Of a stretch of DNA of 7,578 nt, positions 1-7,496 are shown piece by piece; the first letter of the stretch is position 1; the number at the start of each line of letters is the position of its first letter. The translations under genes were made by a program, and so were the position numbers. The notes under the pieces were generated by a model. It did no database searches. It worked only from the letters and a program-made list of their open reading frames with translations, and was not told where the DNA came from. Where the stretch lies: contig DBBN01000008.1 of NCBI GenBank assembly GCA_002292215.1, positions 1-7,578 on the forward strand, written 5' to 3'. Source of the stretch: Glaciecola sp. UBA983. Lineage in GTDB: Bacteria; Pseudomonadota; Gammaproteobacteria; Enterobacterales; Alteromonadaceae.

Positions 1-1
1 A

Positions 2-133
2 CCCCCAATTAATTTCACTACTAACCCAGGCAGCAATGATTTTTTTCGCAGTACGCGATATTTCGCCCCCGGCTACCCTCCTCAATTATTTTCTGGAGTC
101 CCACACCACCCTATTACGTTGGAATTTGTTTAG
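2..133 (+). other. Unidentified open frame, possible 3' end of an upstream gene
   Basis: A reading frame enters from the left edge and stays open for 43 codons to a TAG at 131-133; its end reads ...GVPHHPITLEFV. A second frame (3-137, TAA) is also open over the same stretch, ending ...TTLLRWNLFR, so the coding frame is not certain and the region may not be coding. I see no match to Cas1, Cas2 or any family I know. The G+C content is about 47% here against about 24% just downstream, which fits the tail of a gene followed by an intergenic region. With no start and no recognisable motif, this is only a candidate partial gene. Confidence 0.25.
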
Positions 134-287
134 ATAAAACCGGTAATTTTTCAATTATAACAGTCATAAACAATCAACAATGTCGCTCATTATTCGAAAT
201 CTTAAATTTAGTCATTGAAATACAAACTTTTATACTTTTTAATTCTTTTATAAGATAGTTATATTGATCTACATATTCGAGACGCCC
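134..287 (+). other. AT-rich intergenic region upstream of the cas operon
   Basis: This stretch is about 24% G+C (counted over 121-240) and carries stops in all three forward frames, so it encodes neither a Cas2 domain nor the 3' end of cas1, which normally sits here in type I-F loci. The only ATG-led frame noticed, at 180, is 12 codons long. It contains a candidate promoter (215-243) and probably the 5' untranslated leader of cas3. Confidence 0.6.
215..243 (+). promoter_or_regulatory. Candidate sigma70-type promoter for the cas operon
   Basis: TTGAAA (215-220) is followed after exactly 17 bases by TTTAAT (238-243); each box is one base from the sigma70 consensus. Transcription would start near 250, about 38 bases before the ATG at 288. 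AT-rich DNA produces chance matches (TATACT at 231-236 and TATAAG at 249-254 also lie here), so the call is tentative. Its place immediately before cas3 suggests that cas3 is the first gene of its own transcript and not continued from an upstream cas1. Confidence 0.4.
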
Positions 288-3200
288 ATGAAGCCAAGCC
301 AGCAGGTAAATGAATTAGGTTTGGTACCCGTTAATAGTACCAATCGCAATTTATTGAATTCTGATATTGAAAACGACTGGCACTATATGCCGTTAATTAA
401 AGCGCTTGTTGGGTTGTCGGCCTTGCTTCATGACTGGGGAAAGGCGACAGCGTTATTTCAAGAAAAGCTCAATCCTAAAAATAGAATGGGCTTTAAGAGC
501 GACCCAATACGTCATGAGTGGATTTCGTTATTGTTATTAAATGCGTTTATCCAATCTACAGATTGTGCTACCGACGATGCGTGGCTAAACCAGTTAAGTC
601 GAGGCGAAGTTAATGAAGTATCATTAAAGGAGCTGATAAAACAGGAATCATCTCAACCATTAAGCAATTTACCGCCCATTGCCAAGTTAGTCGCTTGGTT
701 AATTGTTTCTCATCACCGTTTACCATTACCTGATAAAAATAGCTGGAACAATTACACGTCAGAATCTGCTGATTCTATAGATGTTATGTTAAGTCGAATT
801 ACTAAAAAGTGGGGTTATGAAAATAGATTTGATGAAAAAGAGTATCAAAAACGGCTGCATGGTTGTTTTAGCTTTCCTAAGGGATTGATTAGCAATTCAA
901 AACCCTGGTTATATCAAGTGAAAAAATGGTCGCAGAGATTATTAGCGAGTCAAAGCCAAGCTAAGCAATGTATAAATGATGGTAGTTATCGTTTGGTGAT
1001 AAATCATGCTCGGCTGTGTTTGATGCTGGGAGACCATTTTTACTCATCACAGCAAGCGGATAAAAAATGGCAAGATACAACAGGTTTATTTGCTAATACT
1101 GATCGTGCTACCAATAGTTTAAAGCAAAAGCTTGATGAACATTTAGTCGGCGTGGCGAAAAACGCGTTGCAAGCTGCGCATTTGCTACCTGCATTTGAAC
1201 AGGACCCACCAGTAGCGAAAGACGTGAATAGTTTGAGGAAACGCAGCCCTAAACACTTTGAATGGCAAGACAAAGCGGTAGATAAGCTCCAAGCTTGGCA
1301 GCAAGAAACTGCTAAGCAAAGCACGCAAAAACAGGGTTTTTTCGCAGTTAATATGGCAAGCACTGGCTGTGGTAAAACCTTTGCTAATGCGAAAGTCATG
1401 CGGGCTTTATCAGGCGATGCTAAAAGCTTACGTTTTATTTTAGCCTTAGGACTACGCACATTAACCTTGCAAACCGGAGATGAATATCGAGAAAGAGTCG
1501 GCTTAGATAATAGTGAGCTTGCAGTGTTAATTGGCTCTAGTGCAGTAATGGAATTACATCAACAGGCAAAAATAGATGAAGAAGAAGAGAGTTTTGAAAA
1601 TAGTGGTTCTTTGTCCCAAGAAACATTACTAGATGAAGATCTAGACTTTGACTGTGATATTCCCGAGCAGGGTTTAAGCACAGTATTAACCTGTGCACGA
1701 GATAAACAGTTTTTATACGCGCCGGTGTTGGCTTGCACCATCGACCATTTAATGGCAGCGACAGAAACAAAGCGTGGAGGGCGCTATATTTTACCAACTT
1801 TTCGTCTTATGTCTTCAGATTTAGTTATCGACGAAATTGATGACTTCACCGGTGATGATTTAATTGCCATTGGTCGGCTGATCCACTTGGCTGGTATGCT
1901 TGGCCGTAAGGTGATGATTTCATCAGCCACCATTCCGCCTTATCTCGCCGAAGGGTATTTCAAAGCCTACCGCGACGGTTGGCAAATATACTGTAAAACC
2001 CGTAGTGCTAGCGATATTGTTGGCTGTGCGTGGATAGATGAGTTTTCTACTGAGGTAAGCACTAATAATACCGTCGAAACACCTAAGGCTGTATCGCAAT
2101 ATAGGCAAGAACACTCGAAATTTATTGAAAAAAGAGTCGCCAAACTTCAACAGCAACCAGCCAAACGCAAAGCAGATATTATCGATTGCCAAAGCATAAT
2201 TGAAAATACACAAGGGCAAAGTCCTCAGAAGGAAGAGGTAGCTGAAGGCAAACAAAAGGCCTATTTTGATGTGATTGCACAAAGTGTATTAAGCAAACAT
2301 CAAGACCACCATTTCAACGATGAGCGTAGCCAGATAAAAGTGTCATTTGGAGTGATCCGCGTCGCGAATATCACACCTTGTGTTGAGCTCGCTAAATACT
2401 TGTTAGATAAAGCGTGGCCCGATACGACAGAAGTCAGGGTCATGGCGTATCACAGTCAGCAAGTACTGTTACTACGTTCAGTACAAGAACAGCATTTAGA
2501 CAAGGTGCTTAAGCGCAAAGAAAAACCAGAAGAAATACCCGATGCGCTAAATGAGCCTGTTATTCGCCAGCATCTAACCGCCATCAAAACACATTCCCCC
2601 GAGATTAAAAATGTACTGTTTATATTGGTAGCGACACCAGTAGAAGAAGTAGGTCGTGACCATGATTTTGATTGGGCGGTGATTGAGCCATCTTCCTTAC
2701 GTTCGATTATCCAGTTAGCAGGAAGGGTAAAGCGCCATCGTGAGGGAGAAGTCGCCCAGCCCAATATTGCCTTATTACAATACAACTGGAAAGGCATTCG
2801 AGACCATAATGATGAAAATGCTAGAGTCTTTAATCACCCTGGATTTGAAGATCTCATTCGTTTAACAAGCCATGATCTAAACCAATTAATTGATGTTAAA
2901 AAAATAGCTCAACGTTTAGATGCAATTCCACGAATTCAACATTCACCGCAATTAACCACAGATTATATACGTGCCTTAACTCAAGCTGGAAACTTAGCTG
3001 AATTAGAACATGCTGCTACTTGGTATTGGCTAGCGAATTACAAAAGCTCGGGCGATGGCGCCCAAACCAGTCCCGCCACATTACAAGGCTGGCTCAATCA
3101 TCATTGGTTTTTAACTGCCTTGCCACAAGCGTTAGCACCATTTCGAAAAAGCGAACCGAGCTTGAAGGTATTTTTAGTCTTTGATAACAATCAAAAAGAA

Positions 3201-3461
3201 AGTCGATTTTGTGAAAGAAATGTGCGAGGCTACCCTATTGAGCGTGAGAAGCCTTTGAATATTCATCGGATTCCATTAAGTGAACAAGCGGAGAAAAGAT
3301 TGTGGTTACCACGCGATTTTGATCAGTGTTGTGTGGCATTGGCAGATGAGCAACGTAATCAAAGGTCGGTTTCATTGCGTTATGGGGAGTTGAGTTTCCC
3401 CCACGATGAGAAAAAACAATATGGGTATAACGACCAATTTGGATTAGTGAAAATTTATTAG
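288..3461 (+). CDS. cas3: CRISPR-associated helicase/nuclease Cas3, type I-F, lacking the usual N-terminal Cas2 domain
   Basis: Single-strand DNA nuclease and helicase recruited by the type I-F surveillance complex to unwind and degrade target DNA. Numbering from the ATG at 288 (1057 aa): the HD nuclease has LLHDWGKA with H48/D49, RHEW with H76, and SHHRLP with H142/H143. The helicase has Walker A ASTGCGKT (357-364), DEID (515-518), SAT (546-548), motif V ATPVEEVGRDHD (782-793) and motif VI QLAGRVKR (809-816); a C-terminal domain follows. All key motifs look intact. Type I-F Cas3 normally carries a Cas2 domain of roughly 80-95 residues. Here similarity to the family begins only at the post-Cas2 linker (GLVPVNSTNRNLL, about residues 11-23), so Cas2 is absent. 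The frame extends to a TTG at 264 after an in-frame TAA at 240-242; I prefer ATG 288 because a weak GAGA lies 5 bases before it and the candidate transcript starts near 250. First gene of the operon, 8 bases before csy1. Confidence 0.95.
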   Translation: MKPSQQVNELGLVPVNSTNRNLLNSDIENDWHYMPLIKALVGLSALLHDWGKATALFQEKLNPKNRMGFKSDPIRHEWISLLLLNAFIQSTDCATDDAWLNQLSRGEVNEVSLKELIKQESSQPLSNLPPIAKLVAWLIVSHHRLPLPDKNSWNNYTSESADSIDVMLSRITKKWGYENRFDEKEYQKRLHGCFSFPKGLISNSKPWLYQVKKWSQRLLASQSQAKQCINDGSYRLVINHARLCLMLGDHFYSSQQADKKWQDTTGLFANTDRATNSLKQKLDEHLVGVAKNALQAAHLLPAFEQDPPVAKDVNSLRKRSPKHFEWQDKAVDKLQAWQQETAKQSTQKQGFFAVNMASTGCGKTFANAKVMRALSGDAKSLRFILALGLRTLTLQTGDEYRERVGLDNSELAVLIGSSAVMELHQQAKIDEEEESFENSGSLSQETLLDEDLDFDCDIPEQGLSTVLTCARDKQFLYAPVLACTIDHLMAATETKRGGRYILPTFRLMSSDLVIDEIDDFTGDDLIAIGRLIHLAGMLGRKVMISSATIPPYLAEGYFKAYRDGWQIYCKTRSASDIVGCAWIDEFSTEVSTNNTVETPKAVSQYRQEHSKFIEKRVAKLQQQPAKRKADIIDCQSIIENTQGQSPQKEEVAEGKQKAYFDVIAQSVLSKHQDHHFNDERSQIKVSFGVIRVANITPCVELAKYLLDKAWPDTTEVRVMAYHSQQVLLLRSVQEQHLDKVLKRKEKPEEIPDALNEPVIRQHLTAIKTHSPEIKNVLFILVATPVEEVGRDHDFDWAVIEPSSLRSIIQLAGRVKRHREGEVAQPNIALLQYNWKGIRDHNDENARVFNHPGFEDLIRLTSHDLNQLIDVKKIAQRLDAIPRIQHSPQLTTDYIRALTQAGNLAELEHAATWYWLANYKSSGDGAQTSPATLQGWLNHHWFLTALPQALAPFRKSEPSLKVFLVFDNNQKESRFCERNVRGYPIEREKPLNIHRIPLSEQAEKRLWLPRDFDQCCVALADEQRNQRSVSLRYGELSFPHDEKKQYGYNDQFGLVKIY

Positions 3462-3469
3462 GACAGTTT

Positions 3470-4771
3470 ATGATTGATCCAGCAATAGCGGCTTTTTTTG
3501 ATGAAAGAAAAGCTTTATGGTTAAAGAATAATATCAAGGCATCTATGTCAGAGGTTGAGGTGCGAGAAAAAGAAATGGAGTGCGAGGCCGTCTTTGCTTT
3601 AAAAAAATGGTTACCCCATGCAGCAAACAGAGCGATGCAAATATCTATTTCCTCCCACCCATGCACTTTTAGCCATCCTAGTTCACGTAATAATAATAAT
3701 GGCCATGCTAGCTCGATTATTGTCAATAACAGACAAGCCAATGATGGCTTTTTAAGAAGTGGCAATGTCAATGTAGCAACCGATGCATTAGGTAATGCAG
3801 CGGCGCTGGATGTATATAAATTTTTAACTTTGAGAATGGTAGATGGCCAAACCCTCATTGAACATCTTGAACAGGATACGGAATTAGCGATTAGTCTGCT
3901 GACGCTGATAAATGCCGATGAAAATCAAAGTTATCAAGCATTAAAGCGAGGGTTTTTAGCGATGACTGCTGCTGCCGGAGAAAGTATTACAAGTTCGAAA
4001 ATAAAGCAGGTCTTTTTCCCCGTTAATGATAATCTCATTATCGAAAGTTCAGATGCTGATGTTTATCACCAGTTATCCATCCTGACAGCGTCGGGAATTT
4101 TATTTGAATTAAGAAAGCGCCTTGATTCAATGCGTTTTGGTGATGACATAAAAATAGCACGAGAAAAGAAAAGGGCTAATCAAGAGAATGGTCCTTATAG
4201 TGAGATCTATAATTTAACTACTATTGGTTACGGTGGCACTAAACCACAAAATATCAGTGTGTTAAATAATCAAAATGGCGGTAGAGCTCATTTATTCATG
4301 AGTGCGCCACCGCAATTGAAAAATCGGAATATTCACTTTCCATATTCTGATTTTTTTAACCAAACCGTGAGTTATTTCCAATGTAATAATCAGTTCAATC
4401 AGTTACATAAACTTTATAGTCGCAATGATAATAATATTCATATTCGTACTGAGCGTGACGAATATTATCAAAGCGTGATCGATCACATCATAGAAAAAAT
4501 GTGGCAAGTTCGAAGTGTGGCACTAGAGCAATATATCCCCACAACAAACCAATTGCCTGCGGCACAGAAAATATGGTTGTGCGAACAGGAAGAGAGTAAA
4601 GCACTGCGCAATACTACAGATGATTGGCTGGATGATATTGTTAAATCAGTGACCATTTTTATTTTTCATGGCTACGAAAAAACAGTAGGTAAAAAAGCCA
4701 TTAAATTCGGTGACGATGAATATAAACATATGCGGAAGTTGGTGTTAATAAATCAGGAAGCGTTGCGATGA
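3470..4771 (+). CDS. cas8f (csy1): Type I-F surveillance complex large subunit Cas8f (Csy1)
   Basis: Cas8f pairs with Cas5f at the crRNA 5' end, reads the PAM, and exposes a docking site for Cas3 once the R-loop forms. The 433-aa length is typical of Csy1 (about 434 in P. aeruginosa). Family signatures are GNAAALDVYKFL (108-119) and YGGTKPQNISVLNN (254-267). N109, K258 and N261 fall at the positions implicated in PAM contact in the P. aeruginosa protein (recalled N111, K247, N250; alignment by eye), so CC-type PAM reading is probably retained. Overall identity seems low outside these blocks, as usual for Cas8. An Asn-rich stretch (SSRNNNNGH, 71-79) is a likely loop. AGGA at 3460-3463 sits 6 bases before the ATG and overlaps the cas3 stop. 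The gene ends in an ATGA overlap with csy2, which suggests coupled translation. No HNH or other fused nuclease domain is visible. Confidence 0.95.
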   Translation: MIDPAIAAFFDERKALWLKNNIKASMSEVEVREKEMECEAVFALKKWLPHAANRAMQISISSHPCTFSHPSSRNNNNGHASSIIVNNRQANDGFLRSGNVNVATDALGNAAALDVYKFLTLRMVDGQTLIEHLEQDTELAISLLTLINADENQSYQALKRGFLAMTAAAGESITSSKIKQVFFPVNDNLIIESSDADVYHQLSILTASGILFELRKRLDSMRFGDDIKIAREKKRANQENGPYSEIYNLTTIGYGGTKPQNISVLNNQNGGRAHLFMSAPPQLKNRNIHFPYSDFFNQTVSYFQCNNQFNQLHKLYSRNDNNIHIRTERDEYYQSVIDHIIEKMWQVRSVALEQYIPTTNQLPAAQKIWLCEQEESKALRNTTDDWLDDIVKSVTIFIFHGYEKTVGKKAIKFGDDEYKHMRKLVLINQEALR

Positions 4772-5721
4772 TAGGCGAAGTTAAAAAGCTGCTGATTATT
4801 CCTCATATTAAAGTGCACAACGCCAATGCGCTTTCAAGCCCTTTTACTATAGGTTTTCCAGCGATGACGGCTTGGTTGGGTGCTGTGCATGCACTGCAAC
4901 GTAAATTAAACGCACAAAATATCCCCGTCGTTTTTTTAGCGACAGGAGTGGTCAGTCACGATATGGATTTACAAACCTACAAAGGGGATAACGATTTTGT
5001 ACATTCGATTGTGGGAACGGGTAGTCCGTTAGACAAAACCGGTGCTAGATCGGCTTTTATCGAAGAAGCCCGCTGCCATCTTAATGTGAGTCTAGTGATT
5101 GAATTCGACCAGATCACTATTGATGACCGCGAGCAACTCTTGTCTGCGATATGCCATACTCTGCATGCAAATATGAAAATAGCAGGAGGCGATATTAGAA
5201 GCTTTCAAGTGCCTTTTTTCCTTAATAGCGAAGAAGGAAATGACCAAAATTTACGTAAAGTGCAGCGTGCTTTAATGCCTGGTTACGCCTTGATTGAGCG
5301 CCGAGATCTGATGATTAATGCCATGGAAAATGGTGCAGATGCACTAGATGCATTGATTGATTATCTAGCCATTCATCACCGGTGTGATACCGACGAAGAG
5401 GGCAACGTAACGTGGAGCAGTTATCGTAAAACACTGGATAATAAACCGGCGGGATGGATAGTGCCGATTGCCACCGGCTTTCATGGCATCAGTGAATTAG
5501 GCAACGCTCTTAACCAAAGAGATCAAGATACACCACATCGATTTGCAGAAAGCATCGTTACTTTAGGCGAGTTTAAAATGCCGCACCGAATTAAGTTTAT
5601 TGAAGATTTGTTATGGCGCTATCACACCGAAGGTGACTTATATCTTTGTCAACAAAAGGCTCAAGCCACACAAGCTAAGAAGCTGGATTCAGCCACTAGC
5701 TCAATCGAATCAGAATTTTAA
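4768..5721 (+). CDS. cas5f (csy2): Type I-F surveillance complex subunit Cas5f (Csy2)
   Basis: Cas5f forms a heterodimer with Cas8f and caps the 8-nt 5' handle of the crRNA. The 317-aa protein follows the Csy2 pattern throughout: an N-terminal RAMP strand LLIIPHIKVHNANALSSP (8-25), then GFPAMTAWLGAVHALQRKL (29-47), EEARCHLNVSLV (99-110), MKIAGGDIR (136-144), LMPGYALIERRDL (169-181), PAGWIVPIATGF (227-238) and PHRIKFIEDLLWRYH (272-286). The last 25 or so residues, rich in Gln, Lys, Ser and Thr, look like a disordered tail. The start overlaps the csy1 stop (ATGA, 4768-4771), with AGGAAG at 4755-4760 inside the csy1 end as ribosome binding site. Csy1 and Csy2 work as a 1:1 pair, which fits coupled translation. 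Confidence 0.95.
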   Translation: MIGEVKKLLIIPHIKVHNANALSSPFTIGFPAMTAWLGAVHALQRKLNAQNIPVVFLATGVVSHDMDLQTYKGDNDFVHSIVGTGSPLDKTGARSAFIEEARCHLNVSLVIEFDQITIDDREQLLSAICHTLHANMKIAGGDIRSFQVPFFLNSEEGNDQNLRKVQRALMPGYALIERRDLMINAMENGADALDALIDYLAIHHRCDTDEEGNVTWSSYRKTLDNKPAGWIVPIATGFHGISELGNALNQRDQDTPHRFAESIVTLGEFKMPHRIKFIEDLLWRYHTEGDLYLCQQKAQATQAKKLDSATSSIESEF

Positions 5722-5743
5722 TTAACCTATCATTGGAAACAAG

Positions 5744-5750
5744 AAAAGGA
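5744..5750 (+). promoter_or_regulatory. Strong ribosome binding site for csy3
   Basis: AAAAGGA ends 8 bases before the csy3 ATG and is the clearest Shine-Dalgarno in the operon. It lies in the 37-base gap between csy2 and csy3, the largest gap among the cas genes. Cas7f is needed at about six copies per complex, so a stronger, uncoupled start here makes sense (inference). Confidence 0.6.
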
Positions 5751-5758
5751 TATTTATC

Positions 5759-6784
5759 ATGGCTAAAAAAGACAACATCGCATCAGTATTGGCATTTGAG
5801 AAAAAACTAGTGGCAAGTGACGGTTTTATGTACGGCACCACATGGTTAGATCGTAGTCAAATAACCCCTCTTGCCTTACAAGAAAAATCTGTGCGCGGCA
5901 CAATATCTAACCGCTTAAAACCAGCCGTTAAAAATGACCCAGCTAAACTTAATGCCGAAGTTGAAAAGGCTAACTTACAACGCGTCGACGCATGTGCACT
6001 GGCGCCTGAGCAAGACACTTTAAACTTACAATTCACGATCAAATTTCTTGGTGGTATTACACAACCTTCTGCTTGTAACAATGCATTGTTTAAACAAAGC
6101 TATAGTGCCGCCGCCAGTGACTATATTAACACGCAGCGCTTTACTGAACTGGCTCGCCGTTATGCTTCGAATATCGCCAATGCACGTTTTTTATGGCGTA
6201 ATCGAGTAGGTGCTGAAAAGATTGAAGTATACGTCAAGGCTAAAAATAGTGTGGTAGATGAATCGTTGATGTTTGATGCCACACAATTTAGTACTCGAAA
6301 CTTTGACTTTAATGATGACAAAATCAATCAATTAGCCGCTCATATTGCTGACGTTCTTGCCAGTGAAAACGATTTTTTATTATTGGATGTCAGTTGCTTT
6401 GTGCAAGTCGGTAAAGCACAGGAAGTTTACCCCAGTGAAGAGTTGGTACTAGATAAAGGAAAGGGAGAGAAAAGTAAAATTCTTTATGATGTAGAAGGTA
6501 TCGCTGCGATGCATTCTCAAAAAATTGGTAATGCGTTGCGTACTATTGATACTTGGTATCTTGAGTTTAATGATCCTGAAACCAGTGCGGGTCCTATTGC
6601 CATAGAACCCTATGGTGCAGTCACTAACCTTGGTAAGGCTTACCGTACACCCGCCGATAAACAAGATTTTTATACTTTTTTTGATGCTTGGGCGCGAGGT
6701 GAAAAACTTAAACGTAACGAAGATGAACATTACGTTATGGCCACATTAGTGCGTGGCGGTGTCTTTGGTGAAAGTGAAAAATAG
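5759..6784 (+). CDS. cas7f (csy3): Type I-F surveillance complex backbone subunit Cas7f (Csy3)
   Basis: Cas7f polymerises, about six copies per complex, along the 32-nt spacer part of the crRNA and presents it for base pairing with target DNA. At 341 aa the length matches the family, and this is the best conserved protein of the locus. Recognisable blocks are ASVLAFEKKL (8-17), EKSVRGTISNRLK (42-54), LGGITQPSACNNALF (97-111), LARRYASNIANARFLWRNRV (131-150), QEVYPSEELVLDKG (221-234), HSQKIGNALRTIDTWY (252-267), IEPYGAVTNLGKAYR (282-296) and VRGGVFGE (331-338). It is well preceded by a Shine-Dalgarno (5744-5750), and its TAG is followed after 8 bases by the preferred csy4 start. Nothing suggests truncation or loss of function. 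Confidence 0.97.
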   Translation: MAKKDNIASVLAFEKKLVASDGFMYGTTWLDRSQITPLALQEKSVRGTISNRLKPAVKNDPAKLNAEVEKANLQRVDACALAPEQDTLNLQFTIKFLGGITQPSACNNALFKQSYSAAASDYINTQRFTELARRYASNIANARFLWRNRVGAEKIEVYVKAKNSVVDESLMFDATQFSTRNFDFNDDKINQLAAHIADVLASENDFLLLDVSCFVQVGKAQEVYPSEELVLDKGKGEKSKILYDVEGIAAMHSQKIGNALRTIDTWYLEFNDPETSAGPIAIEPYGAVTNLGKAYRTPADKQDFYTFFDAWARGEKLKRNEDEHYVMATLVRGGVFGESEK

Positions 6785-6792
6785 GACTCATG

Positions 6793-7371
6793 ATGAAAGT
6801 CTATATTGATATTACCTTGCTCCCCAGCGATGATATTGGCCATCACTTTCTTTGGGAAAAAGTCTACCAACAAGTGCATCTCGCATTGGTAGAAATTCAA
6901 GATGCTAATGGTTGTTCAGCCATTGGTATTGGATTTCCAGAATTTAATGCCGGAAAGCATCGCCTTGGACGAAAATTCCGAATATTTGCACCTGATCGTA
7001 ATGCGTTGGATAAACTCAATATTCAACATTGGCTGGAACGACTTGCCGATTACGTACATATGACGAGTATTAAAGAGGTGCCTGAAGCGATAGAAATTTA
7101 TCAGAGTTTTAGTCGCTTACAAGTAAAAAGTAACCCTGAACGTATTGCCAGACGCGTAGCAAAATACAAAGGTATTAGCTATGAAGAAGCACTGGTCGAA
7201 TGCACAGGTGTTGTAGCCAAAAGAACAGCGGCCCCATTCATTTGGATGAAGAGTCAAACAAGTGATAATCGTTTCCGGTTATTTATACAACAAGAAAAGG
7301 TAGCGTTTACGGAAGGATTGTTTAATACCTATGGTTTGAGCAAAGGCGGCGTTTTGCCTTATTTAACCTAA
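6793..7371 (+). CDS. cas6f (csy4): CRISPR repeat endoribonuclease Cas6f (Csy4)
   Basis: Cas6f cleaves the array transcript at the base of each repeat hairpin and stays on the 3' end of the crRNA. Numbering from the ATG at 6793 (192 aa): H29 and S154 match the P. aeruginosa catalytic pair H29/S148, Y180 in YGLSKGG matches Y176, and F161 matches F155 (alignment by eye). RNA-contact residues R108 and Q110 match R102 and Q104. In the arginine-rich helix (SNPERIARRVAKYKGIS, 113-129) R121 matches R115, but K124 and Y125 stand where P. aeruginosa has R118 and R119. Two ATGs lie in tandem (6790, 6793). I chose the second because AGGA at 6783-6786 is 6 bases from it but only 3 from the first, and because MKVYIDI then aligns without offset to the P. 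aeruginosa start. Last gene of the operon, next to the array it processes. Confidence 0.95.
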   Translation: MKVYIDITLLPSDDIGHHFLWEKVYQQVHLALVEIQDANGCSAIGIGFPEFNAGKHRLGRKFRIFAPDRNALDKLNIQHWLERLADYVHMTSIKEVPEAIEIYQSFSRLQVKSNPERIARRVAKYKGISYEEALVECTGVVAKRTAAPFIWMKSQTSDNRFRLFIQQEKVAFTEGLFNTYGLSKGGVLPYLT

Positions 7372-7400
7372 ATAATTTGTTCTTTTAAAAAATAAAATAA

Positions 7401-7413
7401 AATCAAATAGTTA
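7401..7413 (+). promoter_or_regulatory. Candidate IHF binding site in the leader
   Basis: AATCAAATAGTTA fits the IHF consensus WATCAANNNNTTR at every defined position. Its end is 83 bases before the first repeat. IHF bends the leader in type I-E and I-F systems to guide Cas1-Cas2 integration at the first repeat (known), so a site here points to a leader built for adaptation. A chance match in AT-rich DNA is possible, but all nine defined positions agree. Confidence 0.55.
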
Positions 7414-7417
7414 TAAT
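7412..7417 (+). promoter_or_regulatory. Candidate -10 box of the array promoter
   Basis: TATAAT is a perfect sigma70 -10 hexamer, overlapping the IHF site by two bases. I see no good -35 box 16-18 bases upstream, only A/T-rich sequence. A second candidate, TATACT at 7488-7493 with TTGTTA 19 bases upstream (7463-7468), would start transcription at or inside the first repeat. Which one is used cannot be decided from sequence alone. Confidence 0.3.
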
Positions 7418-7452
7418 GATTGCTAATCTTAATGGGTAAAGCATAGATATTT

Positions 7453-7483
7453 AGCTAAGTAATTGTTATAGCTGTTTTTTTTT
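7453..7483 (+). terminator. Weak terminator-like hairpin with T run
   Basis: AGCTA (7453-7457) can pair with TAGCT (7469-7473) around an 11-base loop, followed by one G and nine consecutive T (7475-7483). The T run is typical of an intrinsic terminator, but the five-pair, A/T-rich stem is weak. If active it would end the cas operon transcript before the array and uncouple the two; if inactive, the T run may simply be part of the leader. Confidence 0.25.
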
Positions 7484-7496
7484 GCACTATACTTCA

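Larger units (their letters stand above)
7372..7496 (+). promoter_or_regulatory. CRISPR leader
   Basis: A 125-base non-coding stretch between the csy4 stop and the first repeat, about 17% G+C over 7381-7440. It holds an IHF consensus site (7401-7413), a perfect TATAAT (7412-7417), a terminator-like hairpin with a run of nine T (7453-7483) and TATACT just before the repeat (7488-7493). This position and composition are those of a type I-F leader, which promotes array transcription and marks the end at which new spacers are inserted. Confidence 0.75.

Noticed and set aside
13..40. Sequence resembling a decayed I-F repeat (TTCACT ... CAGGCAGC)
   Set aside because: It shares CAGGCAGC and a few other bases with the array repeat but lacks the CTGCC half of the hairpin and needs gaps to align; no second copy lies 60 bases away. 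Probably chance.
180..218. Short frame starting at ATG 180, 12 codons
   Set aside because: Too short, in AT-rich DNA, with no convincing ribosome binding site, and not similar to the start of Cas2.
264..287. TTG at 264 as the cas3 start
   Set aside because: It would add eight residues with no family similarity, lacks a Shine-Dalgarno, and lies only about 14 bases after the candidate transcription start. ATG 288 is preferred, though 264 cannot be excluded. Neither choice restores a Cas2 domain.
1040..2797. Several reverse-strand open frames inside cas3
   Set aside because: All are antisense to conserved helicase coding sequence, have low-complexity translations, and match nothing I recognise.
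3235..3858. 207-codon reverse-strand open frame spanning the cas3/csy1 junction
   Set aside because: It lies antisense to two well-supported genes and shows no recognisable domain; it is a shadow frame.
3470..4771. Possible transposon-associated I-F3 or Cas8-HNH variant
   Set aside because: Cas8f and Cas5f are separate full-length proteins, Cas3 is present with an intact HD domain, and there is no TniQ-like gene or HNH motif; the locus is I-F1-like apart from the missing Cas2 domain.
5857..6730. Two reverse-strand open frames inside csy3
   Set aside because: Antisense shadows of the best conserved gene in the window.
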